Assembly (NCBI GenBank): GCA_029975555.1
Contig: JARKOY010000024.1
Location: 106,943 to 170,942, forward strand
DNA length: 64,000 bases
Direction: 5' to 3'
Source of the DNA: Spirochaetia bacterium
Lineage (GTDB): Bacteria; Spirochaetota; Spirochaetia; Treponematales; Rectinemataceae
Each line of letters begins with the position of its first letter. Within the stretch, counting starts at the first letter, position 1. The notes under the pieces are model-generated. The model saw nothing but the letters and a program-made list of their open reading frames with translations. It did no database searches and was not told where the DNA came from. The position numbers and the translations under genes are program-made. Shown here one piece after another: positions 32,829 to 40,894 of this stretch.

Positions 32829-34256
32829 TTATTGCACGATCAGTAGTTGAATATCGCACACATTCGTGCCCGTCGGACCGGGCTTGAAGAGCCCGCCGAC
32901 CTTTTCAAAAAAGGTGTAGGAATCATTTTCGGCCAAAAACCGTGCAGGATCGAGGCCGAGCGCCTCGGCACGCCCGATGGCATCGGCATCCGCGAAGGCC
33001 CCCGCCGCATCGGTGGGGCCGTCATTGCCGTCGGTGCCAGCCGAAAGAAAAAGCACTCCGTCCAGGGCAGCGCGCAATCCTCGTGGGAACTGCGAGAATT
33101 CCCTAAGCACCGAGAGCGCCATTTCCTGATTTCGTCCGCCCCTGCCCTTGCCGCGCAAAGAGACCGTCGTCTCACCCCCTGCGATGATGCAGGCAGGCGC
33201 GGGGACAGGGATCCCGTGCAACAGGATGTCCTGGGCAATCCCTGAAAAAAGCTTGCCGATCTCGCGCGCTTCGCCCGACAAGCGGGTCCCGACGACGAGG
33301 GTATTATAACCCAACGCCTTGCTCTTGCGCTCGGCTTCGAGGATCGCATGAAAATTCGTGCCCACGAGCATGGTCGAACACGCATCGAACACCGCATCCC
33401 CGGCCTTCGGGGTCTCCGGACGCAGGCCTGCGAGCCCCTCTTCCGTCGCACGGACGACAGCGTCCGGCAGCGCAGGGAACAGCCCAAAGCGCTCGAATAT
33501 CGCTCTGACATCCTGCCACGTGCTCATGTCGGGGACTGTCGGCCCCGAGGCGATCACATCGAGATCATCGCCCATGACATCCGAGAGCACGAGCGACAGC
33601 GTCTGCGCCGGAGAAAATGCGCGGGCGAGAAACCCTCCCTTGATGGCCGACAGGTGCTTGCGCACCGTGTTGATCTCGTGAATCGTCGCACCGCAGGCGA
33701 GCAGAAGCCTCGTCACCTCTGCCTTGTCCTGGAGCGAGAGCCCTTGGCCCGGAACCGACAGAAGCGCGCTGCCGCCTCCCGAAATGAGCACACAGACTAG
33801 CGTTCTTTGGCCGAGCATCTCCCACTCCCTCACCTGAGAGGCGAGGGAGAGCATCGCTTCTCCGGCCACCATCGAGCGCCGATCGGGCACGGGATGCCCC
33901 GCCTCGATGATGCGGATCGACCGTGCGGCAAAGGCTTCTTCCTCCTCAGGGGTGAGACGGAGCGGCCGGCCGTCTTCAGGTGCCTTCGTTACCACAAGCC
34001 CCCGGGAAATTCGCCCACCCAAGAGCGACACCAGGCTGGCCGTCATCGGCAGAGAGGCTTTCCCGAAGGCTGCGACCACGAGGTGCTCGAACTTGGAAAG
34101 GTCGTACTTCCGCGTGATGTGCCCATCCGAGGCGCTGAGCACCGTCCCCTCAAGCGATAGACAATACGAAAAGAGCTTTTCAGGCATCACACGATCCACC
34201 GCGGCTTGAAACATCGCCTCCGCGTCCACGCGCAAAGATCCGGTCCTTCTCTCCAT
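32829..34256 (-). CDS. Glycerate 2-kinase, MOFRL family
   Basis: The 475-residue product matches the GckA/TtuD-type glycerate kinases, which make 2-phosphoglycerate from D-glycerate and ATP in the cytoplasm. Visible blocks are FGKASLPMTASLVSLLGG, IEAGHPVPDRRS (about residues 117-128), CVLISGGGSALLSVP, VRKHLSAIKGG, the VLSDVMGDDLDVIASGPTVP stretch, and the C-terminal MOFRL domain with GTDGNDGPTDAAGAFAD. With the GntP-family permease two genes upstream it forms a likely uptake-and-phosphorylation route for glycerate. Confidence 0.92.
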   Translation of the reverse strand: MERRTGSLRVDAEAMFQAAVDRVMPEKLFSYCLSLEGTVLSASDGHITRKYDLSKFEHLVVAAFGKASLPMTASLVSLLGGRISRGLVVTKAPEDGRPLRLTPEEEEAFAARSIRIIEAGHPVPDRRSMVAGEAMLSLASQVREWEMLGQRTLVCVLISGGGSALLSVPGQGLSLQDKAEVTRLLLACGATIHEINTVRKHLSAIKGGFLARAFSPAQTLSLVLSDVMGDDLDVIASGPTVPDMSTWQDVRAIFERFGLFPALPDAVVRATEEGLAGLRPETPKAGDAVFDACSTMLVGTNFHAILEAERKSKALGYNTLVVGTRLSGEAREIGKLFSGIAQDILLHGIPVPAPACIIAGGETTVSLRGKGRGGRNQEMALSVLREFSQFPRGLRAALDGVLFLSAGTDGNDGPTDAAGAFADADAIGRAEALGLDPARFLAENDSYTFFEKVGGLFKPGPTGTNVCDIQLLIVQ

Positions 34257-34267
34257 ACCACCTTCCC

Positions 34268-34948
34268 TTACTTTCTCTTTTGTCCGCGGCCGATGGCCTG
34301 CCGGCAGAGCTCAAGGTTGCGTGCTACTTGGATGCTGTGGGAAAGCTCAAAGGCCTGCGAGAACAAAGGCTCAGCCTCGGCAGGCTGTTTCAGCGCATTC
34401 ATATAGATCGACGCGGCGTTGTTGAGGGCCGGCCAGTTCGTCTCGTCCAGGGCAAAGGACTGCAGAAATTTCTCGACCGCTTCCTGAAGGGCACCCTCTT
34501 GCCTCAATCCCTCTGCTTGTCTGAACAGCTCCATCGCCCTCCTTGTGTCGGCATACCTCGTTTCGTCTTCGCAGATCGCGAGCCGTTTCTCCATGAGGCC
34601 CCTCATACGGTGCGCAGATCCACCCTCGGCGCATTCGGGCTCCTGAAGCGCCAGCCGATAGCGGCGGGCCGCCTCTTTCCTCTTCCCCGTCGCATAGGCG
34701 AGATCCGCGAGCGCCGAATGTCGGTAAAAAGAAGCACCATACAATTTCTCTTCCCTCAAGAGATAGCGCTCAGCCTCTTCGGCTCGCCCTTCGGCTAAAA
34801 GGATGACGCCCAGATTCCTCAGCACACGGATGGATGTCGGCTCAGCCTGTTCGAGCTTGCGGAACCACTGCTCCGCTCTCTTATAATCGCCCGCGACGTA
34901 GGCATTGAGGCCGAACCGCTCGCACAGGCCTGCATACAATCTGTTCAT
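34268..34948 (-). CDS. Tetratricopeptide-repeat protein
   Basis: The 226-residue product is mostly helical with at least four TPR-like units: GDYKRAEQWFRKLEQAEPTS, GRAEEAERYLLREEKLYG, GKRKEAARRYRLALQEPE and GALQEAVEKFLQSFALDETN. There is no signal peptide or membrane span, so it is probably a cytosolic scaffold. It is embedded between the permease (17 nt) and glycerate kinase (11 nt) genes; its partner is unknown. A GTG at 34957 is an alternative start. Confidence 0.8.
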   Translation of the reverse strand: MNRLYAGLCERFGLNAYVAGDYKRAEQWFRKLEQAEPTSIRVLRNLGVILLAEGRAEEAERYLLREEKLYGASFYRHSALADLAYATGKRKEAARRYRLALQEPECAEGGSAHRMRGLMEKRLAICEDETRYADTRRAMELFRQAEGLRQEGALQEAVEKFLQSFALDETNWPALNNAASIYMNALKQPAEAEPLFSQAFELSHSIQVARNLELCRQAIGRGQKRK

Positions 34949-34965
34949 CGGCCACACAGCCTACA

Positions 34966-36300
34966 TCAATGGACGAACAAGGACAATACGAACACGGCGA
35001 CGAAGGCCACGACACCCTCTACCGCGGTCGCGGACGTGTACGCCTTGTAGGCCGTATTGACCGACATGCCTGAAAACTGTGAGACGACCCAGAAATATGA
35101 ATCGTTCGCGTGGGACACGACCATGGAGCCAGCCCCGATCGCGATGGTCGTGAGGGCTGGATCTAGCCCAAGCGGCTGCAAGAGCGGCGCCATGATGCCT
35201 GCGGTCGTCACGATGGCCACAGTCGAAGAGCCCTGGGCCGTCTTGAGCGCGGCGGCGATGATGAAGGGTAAGAAAATTCCGAGCTGCATGCCGGCCATGT
35301 TCGTCTTGATGAAATCGGTGATTGGGCTCGCCTTGATGATCTGGCCGAAGGATCCCCCCGCTCCCGTGATCACCAGAATGATGGCCGAAGCCTTGATCCC
35401 TTCCCCCATCCACTCCGAGATCGCCCTGCCGAGTTCTCCTCTCTGAACGAGGAGCAGAGAACACAAAACGCCGAGGATGAGCGCGGTCACCGGATCACCG
35501 ATGAAGGACAGGAAAATGCGGAAACTCCCGTTGCCGAACGGCTTCGAAGGGAACTCCGCCACACTCTTAAGGAGAATCAGCACGATGGGGAGCACGATCG
35601 GCAGAAACGAGAGGAAGGTGCTGGGCAGTGCGCCGAATTTCTTCACAATTTCGGAATAACTCTCGTGGACTTCCGGCTCAATCTCATATTTTTTTGCGAA
35701 TTTGGTCGCCCACAGCAGCCCGGCGAGCGAAGAAGGAACGGCCACGATCAGGCCCAGCAGGATCACCTTGCCGAGGTCCGCTCCCAGGGCGCTTGCCGCG
35801 GCGATGGGGCCGGGGGTCGGCGGCACCATGGTGTGCGTCGCATAGAGACCCGTAGAAAGCGCCACCGCCATGACTGCCATCGAGGTCCCCGATTCTTTTG
35901 CGAGGGCCTTGTTGAGAGGATTCAGAATGACATACCCTGAATCGCAGAAAACGGGGATGGAGACGATGTATCCCGCGATGTTCATGGCGAGGGGGGCACG
36001 CGACTTGCCCACGAGCTTCAGGATGGCCTGCGTCATCGAGAGGGCAGCTCCGGTCTTCTCAAGAATCGTACCCATGATGGTGCCCGCGACGATGACGATG
36101 CCTATACTGGTGAGTGTCCCGCCGAACCCATTCTTGATCCCCGTCACCACATCCAGCGCAGGAAGCCCTATTGCGAGGCCAAAGACGAACGAGACGCCTA
36201 TCAGCACGAGAAAGGCGTTCATCTTGAACTTTCCGGTGAGGACGATGATGACAATGACCGCCACCAAGAGCAAAAATAATGAAACCACACCTGATATCAT
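34966..36300 (-). CDS. GntP-family permease (gluconate/glycerate-type)
   Basis: The 444-residue inner-membrane protein has about 12 hydrophobic segments and GntP hallmarks: GGTLTSIGIVIVAGTIMGTI, PVFCDSGYVILNPLNKALAK, and ATHTMVPPTPGPIAAA. GntP relatives are H+ symporters for gluconate, idonate, glycerate or 3-hydroxybutyrate. The downstream glycerate kinase makes D-glycerate the best guess for the substrate. It is first in a tight operon with TPR, kinase and NYN genes. Confidence 0.9.
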   Translation of the reverse strand: MISGVVSLFLLLVAVIVIIVLTGKFKMNAFLVLIGVSFVFGLAIGLPALDVVTGIKNGFGGTLTSIGIVIVAGTIMGTILEKTGAALSMTQAILKLVGKSRAPLAMNIAGYIVSIPVFCDSGYVILNPLNKALAKESGTSMAVMAVALSTGLYATHTMVPPTPGPIAAASALGADLGKVILLGLIVAVPSSLAGLLWATKFAKKYEIEPEVHESYSEIVKKFGALPSTFLSFLPIVLPIVLILLKSVAEFPSKPFGNGSFRIFLSFIGDPVTALILGVLCSLLLVQRGELGRAISEWMGEGIKASAIILVITGAGGSFGQIIKASPITDFIKTNMAGMQLGIFLPFIIAAALKTAQGSSTVAIVTTAGIMAPLLQPLGLDPALTTIAIGAGSMVVSHANDSYFWVVSQFSGMSVNTAYKAYTSATAVEGVVAFVAVFVLSLFVH

Positions 36301-36355
36301 ACATGCCCCCTAAAAATAAACGTATCCGATATTGGGCGCGCAGGCAAGAATTGAA

Positions 36356-37432
36356 TCATCGCCCACCCCTCATCGAAAGGGTGAGCTCCACAGGCAGGTG
36401 ATCGGAATATCCCTCGTTCTCCTTCCATTCAAAGGGTTTTCCATTCGCATCGAAGAGCATCGGAGCATCGGCGACGTCGAAGCGTTCGTATTCCAGACCT
36501 TCCCCATCGTGGAGCGCTGCGCTGAGGAAAAAGCTGTCGAACTGCTCGCGCTTTTCGCGGAAAGCAATACTGAAACCGTCGGGGATTTCCGCCCACGGAT
36601 TGTAGAGCGCGAGCTTCTCGGCGCGTTCTAGACCCTCCCATGTCCCCGCAACGCAGAGCGGCTCACCTTCAGCAGCGGATGGAGGCACCTCGAGCCCTGA
36701 GGGCATGATCGCCGTCGGATACGACCTGCCGATCCGCAGGTATTCGTCGGGCGATTCGTTGAAGTCGCCGCACACGACGATCGGCAGGGAAGGCCTCTCC
36801 GCCTGCACCTCACGAATTCTCTGTGCCACCAGCGAGGCAGCGGCACGGCGGCCGGCTTCTGTCTCCTCCTGGCCTTCCGATTTGGATTTCCAGTGGCACA
36901 CGAACACTAAGACCCTCTCTGCGCTCCCAAGATCGAGCTCCACTTCGAGGATATCCCGAAGTGGACCAAAGCCCCATGCGTCCACCACCGAATGCGTGTG
37001 CACCGCCACTATCGGGAAGCGCGACAATAGTCCAGTGTGGATGATGCTCTCGTCGGGCCCGCTTATGGCCCAGTAACGATAGGCCCCCCTTCCGAAATGT
37101 GCCGCGAGGTCCGCGAGCACGTTGGCGTTTTCGATCTCCTGCAGACAGAGAATGTCGGGCTCTTTAGGCCGTCGCCCCTCTTCTGTCTCCGAGAAGGACC
37201 TGACTGCTTCCACCGTATTGGCCAGCCGCTTCGCGTAGAGTTCTTTGCTCCACTTGCCCTTCGAGGGCCTGAACTCAGGATATTCCCTTCCACTTTCTTC
37301 AGCGTCGAAGAGGTTGTGGACATTGTAGGACACGATGCGAATTTCCTTGCCCGCGCCCGGGGATGCAAGCGAACAGCGGCACCCCACGGCCAGCATCGCA
37401 ATCGCCGAAAGAACAAGAAATGCCGGATGCAC
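36356..37432 (-). CDS. Endonuclease/exonuclease/phosphatase (EEP) family lipoprotein
   Basis: The 358-residue product starts with a lipoprotein signal (MHPAFLVLSAIAMLAVGC), so it should be anchored in the periplasm or outer membrane. The EEP fold shows RIVSYNVHNLFD (about residues 32-43), ILCLQEIENANVL with the metal-binding Glu, CGDFNESPDEYL and the closing SDHLPVELTLS. Extracellular EEP proteins can be nucleases or phosphodiesterases; the substrate is not evident. It lies 57 nt after clpP and 55 nt before the permease gene. Confidence 0.87.
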   Translation of the reverse strand: MHPAFLVLSAIAMLAVGCRCSLASPGAGKEIRIVSYNVHNLFDAEESGREYPEFRPSKGKWSKELYAKRLANTVEAVRSFSETEEGRRPKEPDILCLQEIENANVLADLAAHFGRGAYRYWAISGPDESIIHTGLLSRFPIVAVHTHSVVDAWGFGPLRDILEVELDLGSAERVLVFVCHWKSKSEGQEETEAGRRAAASLVAQRIREVQAERPSLPIVVCGDFNESPDEYLRIGRSYPTAIMPSGLEVPPSAAEGEPLCVAGTWEGLERAEKLALYNPWAEIPDGFSIAFREKREQFDSFFLSAALHDGEGLEYERFDVADAPMLFDANGKPFEWKENEGYSDHLPVELTLSMRGGR

Positions 37433-37488
37433 CTTCCCTCCTTATTCCCATAGGGAAGACGCACGCCGGCACGCTCCGCGCTTCAAAA

Positions 37489-38079
37489 TTAGACGAGCTC
37501 GTCCTTCGACAGAATGACTTTCCCAATAAGCCCATACTGCGAAGCTTCAGACGCATTCATCCAAAAATCCCTGTCGGTGTCCTTCGTGATTTTTTCGAGG
37601 GGCTGGCCAGTCGCTTCCGCGAGGATTTCGTTGATGCGCGCGCGCGTCTTTTCGAGCTCGCGGGCATGTATTTCGATCTCGGTCGCCACGCCGTTCATCC
37701 CTGAAAGCGGCTGATGGATCAGGTATGAGGAGTTGGGTAGGCCAAAGCGCCTCTCTTTCGGCACGGCGATCAAGATGAGCGCCGCCGCGGACGCGACGAG
37801 GCCGATCCCAACGATCCTGACAGGCGCCTTTATGAAGCGGATCACGTCGAAGATCGAAAATCCTGCGTACACATCGCCCCCCGGCGAATCGATGAGGAGC
37901 GTGATGGGCTCATCCGAAATGCTGTCGAGCAGCAAAAGCTGCCTCACCACTTTTTCGGAGAGGTCCTTATCGACTTCGCCGACGAGGAGCACCGTCCTAG
38001 TTTTGAGAAAACGTTCGTTGAAGGATTCTTCGGGCCGTTTTGCTTCGGTTTCGCCAGTCTGCGGCTCTGCTAATTTCAT
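37489..38079 (-). CDS. clpP: ATP-dependent Clp protease proteolytic subunit, divergent ClpP
   Basis: ClpP forms the barrel peptidase of Clp complexes. The 196-residue product keeps the triad at the E. coli positions: Ser97 (in VASAAA), His122 (in LIHQP) and Asp171 (in TDRDFW). The helix after the serine, usually MASMGAFLLAAGxxGKR, reads LVASAAALILIAVPKERR, so this is an atypical ClpP, perhaps a second paralogue. No clpX lies beside it. The charged N-terminus (about 20 residues, ETEAKRPEESFNERFL) replaces the usual propeptide. A promoter candidate is at 38249-38277. Confidence 0.9.
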   Translation of the reverse strand: MKLAEPQTGETEAKRPEESFNERFLKTRTVLLVGEVDKDLSEKVVRQLLLLDSISDEPITLLIDSPGGDVYAGFSIFDVIRFIKAPVRIVGIGLVASAAALILIAVPKERRFGLPNSSYLIHQPLSGMNGVATEIEIHARELEKTRARINEILAEATGQPLEKITKDTDRDFWMNASEASQYGLIGKVILSKDELV

Positions 38080-38248
38080 CGTATACGACTCCTTGTAGCA
38101 CTCTCTGGAACTCTTGATTGAATACTAACGATTTCGTGCGCATGCGGCAACGTCTCATTGGGTTCTTGGGGTTCGGCCCAGTCCAGAGCCTTTGCCTTGG
38201 CCCTCCTTTGTCGCCTTTTGCGCCAGGGGCTCTGTTGCCCAAAGGTTT

Positions 38249-38277
38249 ATTATATATTAAACTTTATATATGTCCAA
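38249..38277 (-). promoter_or_regulatory. Candidate promoter for clpP
   Basis: The minus strand has -35 TTGGAC (38272-38277), a 17-bp spacer and a perfect -10 TATAAT (38249-38254) in an A/T-rich island that also serves the divergent tlpA-ccdA genes. The clpP leader would be about 165 nt. Confidence 0.5.
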
Positions 38278-38319
38278 GGCATGAATGCCCGACTCAGCGC
38301 CCATCCGGAGGAGGATAGC

Positions 38320-38883
38320 ATGGCACGCCCGAACAGCACTGTCTCCCGATTGTTTTTCTCCGCACTGATACTGTTGTTGCCCGTCGGATCGACCTTCGGC
38401 GCCGAGGCGAGACCCTGGTACGCGGCGCGACTTGAAAGTCTCGGCTTTTACGTCTTCGATAAACCCTTTGAAGCGCCCAATTTCAGCGTCGCCTCCGTCG
38501 ACGGGAAGATGAAGAGCAGGCTCTCCACAAAAGGAAAGATTACACTCCTCAACTTCTGGGCCACCTGGTGCCCGCCCTGCAAACAGGAGATCCCTACAAT
38601 CCAAAGACTTCACGACATCATGAAGAGTGAGAACTTCGAAATTATGGCCGTCGATCTGGGCGAAGCTCCCAAGAGCGTCAAGTCATTCCTGGAAGAAAAC
38701 AAGATCAGCTACCCCGTCTACCTCGACCCTAAGAACAGCCTCGCAAACCTCTACGCCTCGCGCGGCATCCCATCCACGTACATTCTCGACAAAAACGGAA
38801 AGTTCATCGCGGGGATCATCGGCAGCTTCGACTACGACACCCCTGAATTCGTAAATATAATGAAGGAACTTGCGCGCAAATGA
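38320..38883 (+). CDS. TlpA-like periplasmic thioredoxin
   Basis: The 187-residue product has a Sec signal peptide (about residues 1-27, hydrophobic core FFSALILLLPVG) and a TlpA/ResA-type thioredoxin domain from about residue 50. The redox motif is WATWCPPCKQE, and the cis-proline region is RGIPSTYILD. It likely reduces periplasmic or cytochrome c disulfides using electrons from the neighbouring CcdA. ATG 38320 has GGAGGAGG upstream; the open frame extends further but lacks that signal. It overlaps ccdA by ATGA. Confidence 0.93.
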   Translation: MARPNSTVSRLFFSALILLLPVGSTFGAEARPWYAARLESLGFYVFDKPFEAPNFSVASVDGKMKSRLSTKGKITLLNFWATWCPPCKQEIPTIQRLHDIMKSENFEIMAVDLGEAPKSVKSFLEENKISYPVYLDPKNSLANLYASRGIPSTYILDKNGKFIAGIIGSFDYDTPEFVNIMKELARK

Positions 38884-39968
38884 ATCAGCCAGACATCGTC
38901 GCAGCCTTGGCCGCGGGGCTCGCCTCCTTCATCTCCCCCTGCGTGCTGCCGCTGCTCCCTGCATATCTTTCCCTCCTGTCCGGGTTCACCGTGAAAGAGC
39001 TCGCCGGCCGGCAGCAGAAGGCCAGACTCCTAGGGACGAGCCTGATGTTTTCAGGAGGGTTCACGCTCGCCTTTACGGTGCTGGGCATCGTCTTCGCCGG
39101 GGGGATGAACTTCATCGGCGGCGGCAGCTCCAGGCTTTTCGGACAGATCGCAGGTGCCGCCGTAATCCTGCTGGGCCTCAACCTCGTCTTCGACTTCATC
39201 CGCATTCTGAACAACGATGTCAGGTTCATCCAGAAATTTGCAGGCAAGGAGCGTGGCCACGTCAACGCATTCCTCATGGGCCTCGCTTTCGCCGCGGGCT
39301 GGTCTCCGTGCATAGGGCCGATTCTGGCTTCGATTCTGCTCATGGCGGCGAGAAAGACGGCCGTCGGCGCCTCGGCCATGCTCCTGCTCGCCTATTCCGT
39401 AGGATTCGCAATCCCATTTGTCGCGAGCGCGGTCTTCTTCGAGCGCCTCTCTCCCCTGCTCGGCTTTTTCAAAAAACACGGAAACGGCGTCCGCATCGCA
39501 TCGGGAGTCCTGTTGATCGGCTTCGGCCTGGCCATGCTGCTCGGCTCGGTTTCGCGCATCTCGGCCATCGCCGCGCAGACAGGCGCTGCCATCCTCGGCT
39601 TTGCAGCAGCCTCACCGCTCGCATCGCACCTCATCGGCGCAGGTATCTGGCTTTTATTCGCGTGGTTTGCCTTTCAAAAAACATTGAAGCGCCGCAGAAC
39701 CCTCAAGGCACGCAATGCGGCCCCTGTGGCCGAAGAAGCCGTGCCCCGGGTGCACAGACATCCCTTCAGCGCGTATGTCTTTTTCGCCATCTTCACGGCG
39801 CTGGCTGCCCTCGAACTGGCCGGCGCCGCAGAATTGGCTAGCGCCATAAAACTGGCCGGCGCCGCAGAATTGGCTAGCGCCATAAAACTGGCTGGCGCCA
39901 TAAAACTGGCTGGCGCCATCAGTCTCCTTCGCCTTGTAGGCGGCTGGCTGACCTTCAGCGGGCTGTAG
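38880..39968 (+). CDS. ccdA: CcdA/DsbD-type thiol-disulfide membrane transporter with repeat tail
   Basis: CcdA passes electrons from cytosolic thioredoxin across the membrane. The 362-residue product has six or more membrane helices with the paired cysteine motifs SFISPCVLPLLPAY (about residues 17-30) and AGWSPCIGPIL. Canonical CcdA is about 220-240 residues; here the C-terminus adds a linker and six perfect or near-perfect hexapeptides (ELAGAA, ELASAI, KLAGAI types; residues 312-347) encoded by 18-bp tandem repeats. It is coupled to tlpA by an ATGA overlap and overlaps the convergent Gate-protein gene by 14 nt. Confidence 0.93.
   Translation: MNQPDIVAALAAGLASFISPCVLPLLPAYLSLLSGFTVKELAGRQQKARLLGTSLMFSGGFTLAFTVLGIVFAGGMNFIGGGSSRLFGQIAGAAVILLGLNLVFDFIRILNNDVRFIQKFAGKERGHVNAFLMGLAFAAGWSPCIGPILASILLMAARKTAVGASAMLLLAYSVGFAIPFVASAVFFERLSPLLGFFKKHGNGVRIASGVLLIGFGLAMLLGSVSRISAIAAQTGAAILGFAAASPLASHLIGAGIWLLFAWFAFQKTLKRRRTLKARNAAPVAEEAVPRVHRHPFSAYVFFAIFTALAALELAGAAELASAIKLAGAAELASAIKLAGAIKLAGAISLLRLVGGWLTFSGL
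39813..39920 (+). repeat. Six 18-bp tandem repeats at the end of ccdA
   Basis: Six contiguous 18-bp units start at 39813, 39831, 39849, 39867, 39885 and 39903. Units 1/3 and 2/4 are near-identical, so a 36-bp higher-order duplication is visible; units 5 and 6 are almost the same. All keep the frame and encode Leu/Ala-rich hexapeptides with one charged residue each. The high identity suggests recent slippage or unequal exchange. Confidence 0.97.
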
Positions 39969-40893
39969 CGCGGACCCCCGCCTGCCGCAGCCGTTCGGCC
40001 CAGACGACGGCCAGCGACAGCACGAGGCGCGGCCCCATGAGCCAGAACACCGGCAGGCCGATCGCGGCGTAGAGCATCGTATCTTCTAAGAGCGAATGAG
40101 AAATCGCGGCGTGGTGGTTGAAAAGGTCTCCCTGCGCCGCGCTCATGCGCCCCTCGTCGCGCGCCGCCTTGATGATGCCCGCCCCGTACGCGTAGCCCAC
40201 GATGTTGATCACAATCCACAGAAAGCTCATCGAAGGATCGAGGCCGAACACGCGCATGAGCCACCCGAGCCAGCGCGAAAGCCACTCCATCAAACTGAAC
40301 TGCTCAAGGACAGTCTGGGCGAGCATAAGTATAAGAATGTAGAGAATAATGCGCCCTGTGAGCGAGAGTGTCGAAACCGCCCATGCCCCCAGCATGGGCC
40401 AGAAGGCGCTCTGGGACAGGCTGCTCGAGGCGAAGAGTTTCACCTCGGCAAACGAAGAAGGGAGCACGATGTTGAGGAGGGCGCCCGCGACAATCGCCAC
40501 ACCGACGCGCAGCATGGCCATCTTGGTGGCCGAGGAACCCAGCGACTTCATCACTGCAGTCTCGACGACGAGGTTGTGGGAGATGAGGCACATCACCGCG
40601 AGGATTGTCGCGTCGCGCAGACTGAGATTCATCGAGCTCATCACGGCGATGGCGGAGTAATTGTTGAGGAGTGCGCCCGAAATGTAGACCAGCGCGGCCT
40701 CTCCGGGAAGCCCGAGCACCCGCATGAGGGGATGAAGAACGAGGGCGATTTTCTCAAGCAGTCCGCTCCAGCCGAGGAGCGCCACAAATAGGCTCACCGG
40801 AATCATTATTTTCAGAAGAAACCAAGATGTGTCGAACGTGCGCTTGAGCCACGTGCGCGCAATGAGTTTTACGTTTTCGACAGAAAATGTCAC
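39955..40893 (-). CDS. Nucleoside-recognition (Gate) domain membrane protein
   Basis: The 312-residue integral membrane protein has two repeated Gate-type blocks: GEAALVYISGALLNNYSAIA with VMCLISHNLVVETAVMKSLG in the first half, and FLWIVINIVGYAYGAGIIKA in the second. The SpmA/SpmB/YjiH relatives have unclear transport roles. I chose GTG 40893 because GGGGAG lies 7 nt upstream; ATG 40908 would overlap malQ and has no Shine-Dalgarno. It follows malQ directly and ends tail-to-tail with ccdA. Confidence 0.8.
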   Translation of the reverse strand: MTFSVENVKLIARTWLKRTFDTSWFLLKIMIPVSLFVALLGWSGLLEKIALVLHPLMRVLGLPGEAALVYISGALLNNYSAIAVMSSMNLSLRDATILAVMCLISHNLVVETAVMKSLGSSATKMAMLRVGVAIVAGALLNIVLPSSFAEVKLFASSSLSQSAFWPMLGAWAVSTLSLTGRIILYILILMLAQTVLEQFSLMEWLSRWLGWLMRVFGLDPSMSFLWIVINIVGYAYGAGIIKAARDEGRMSAAQGDLFNHHAAISHSLLEDTMLYAAIGLPVFWLMGPRLVLSLAVVWAERLRQAGVRATAR

Positions 40894-40894
40894 G

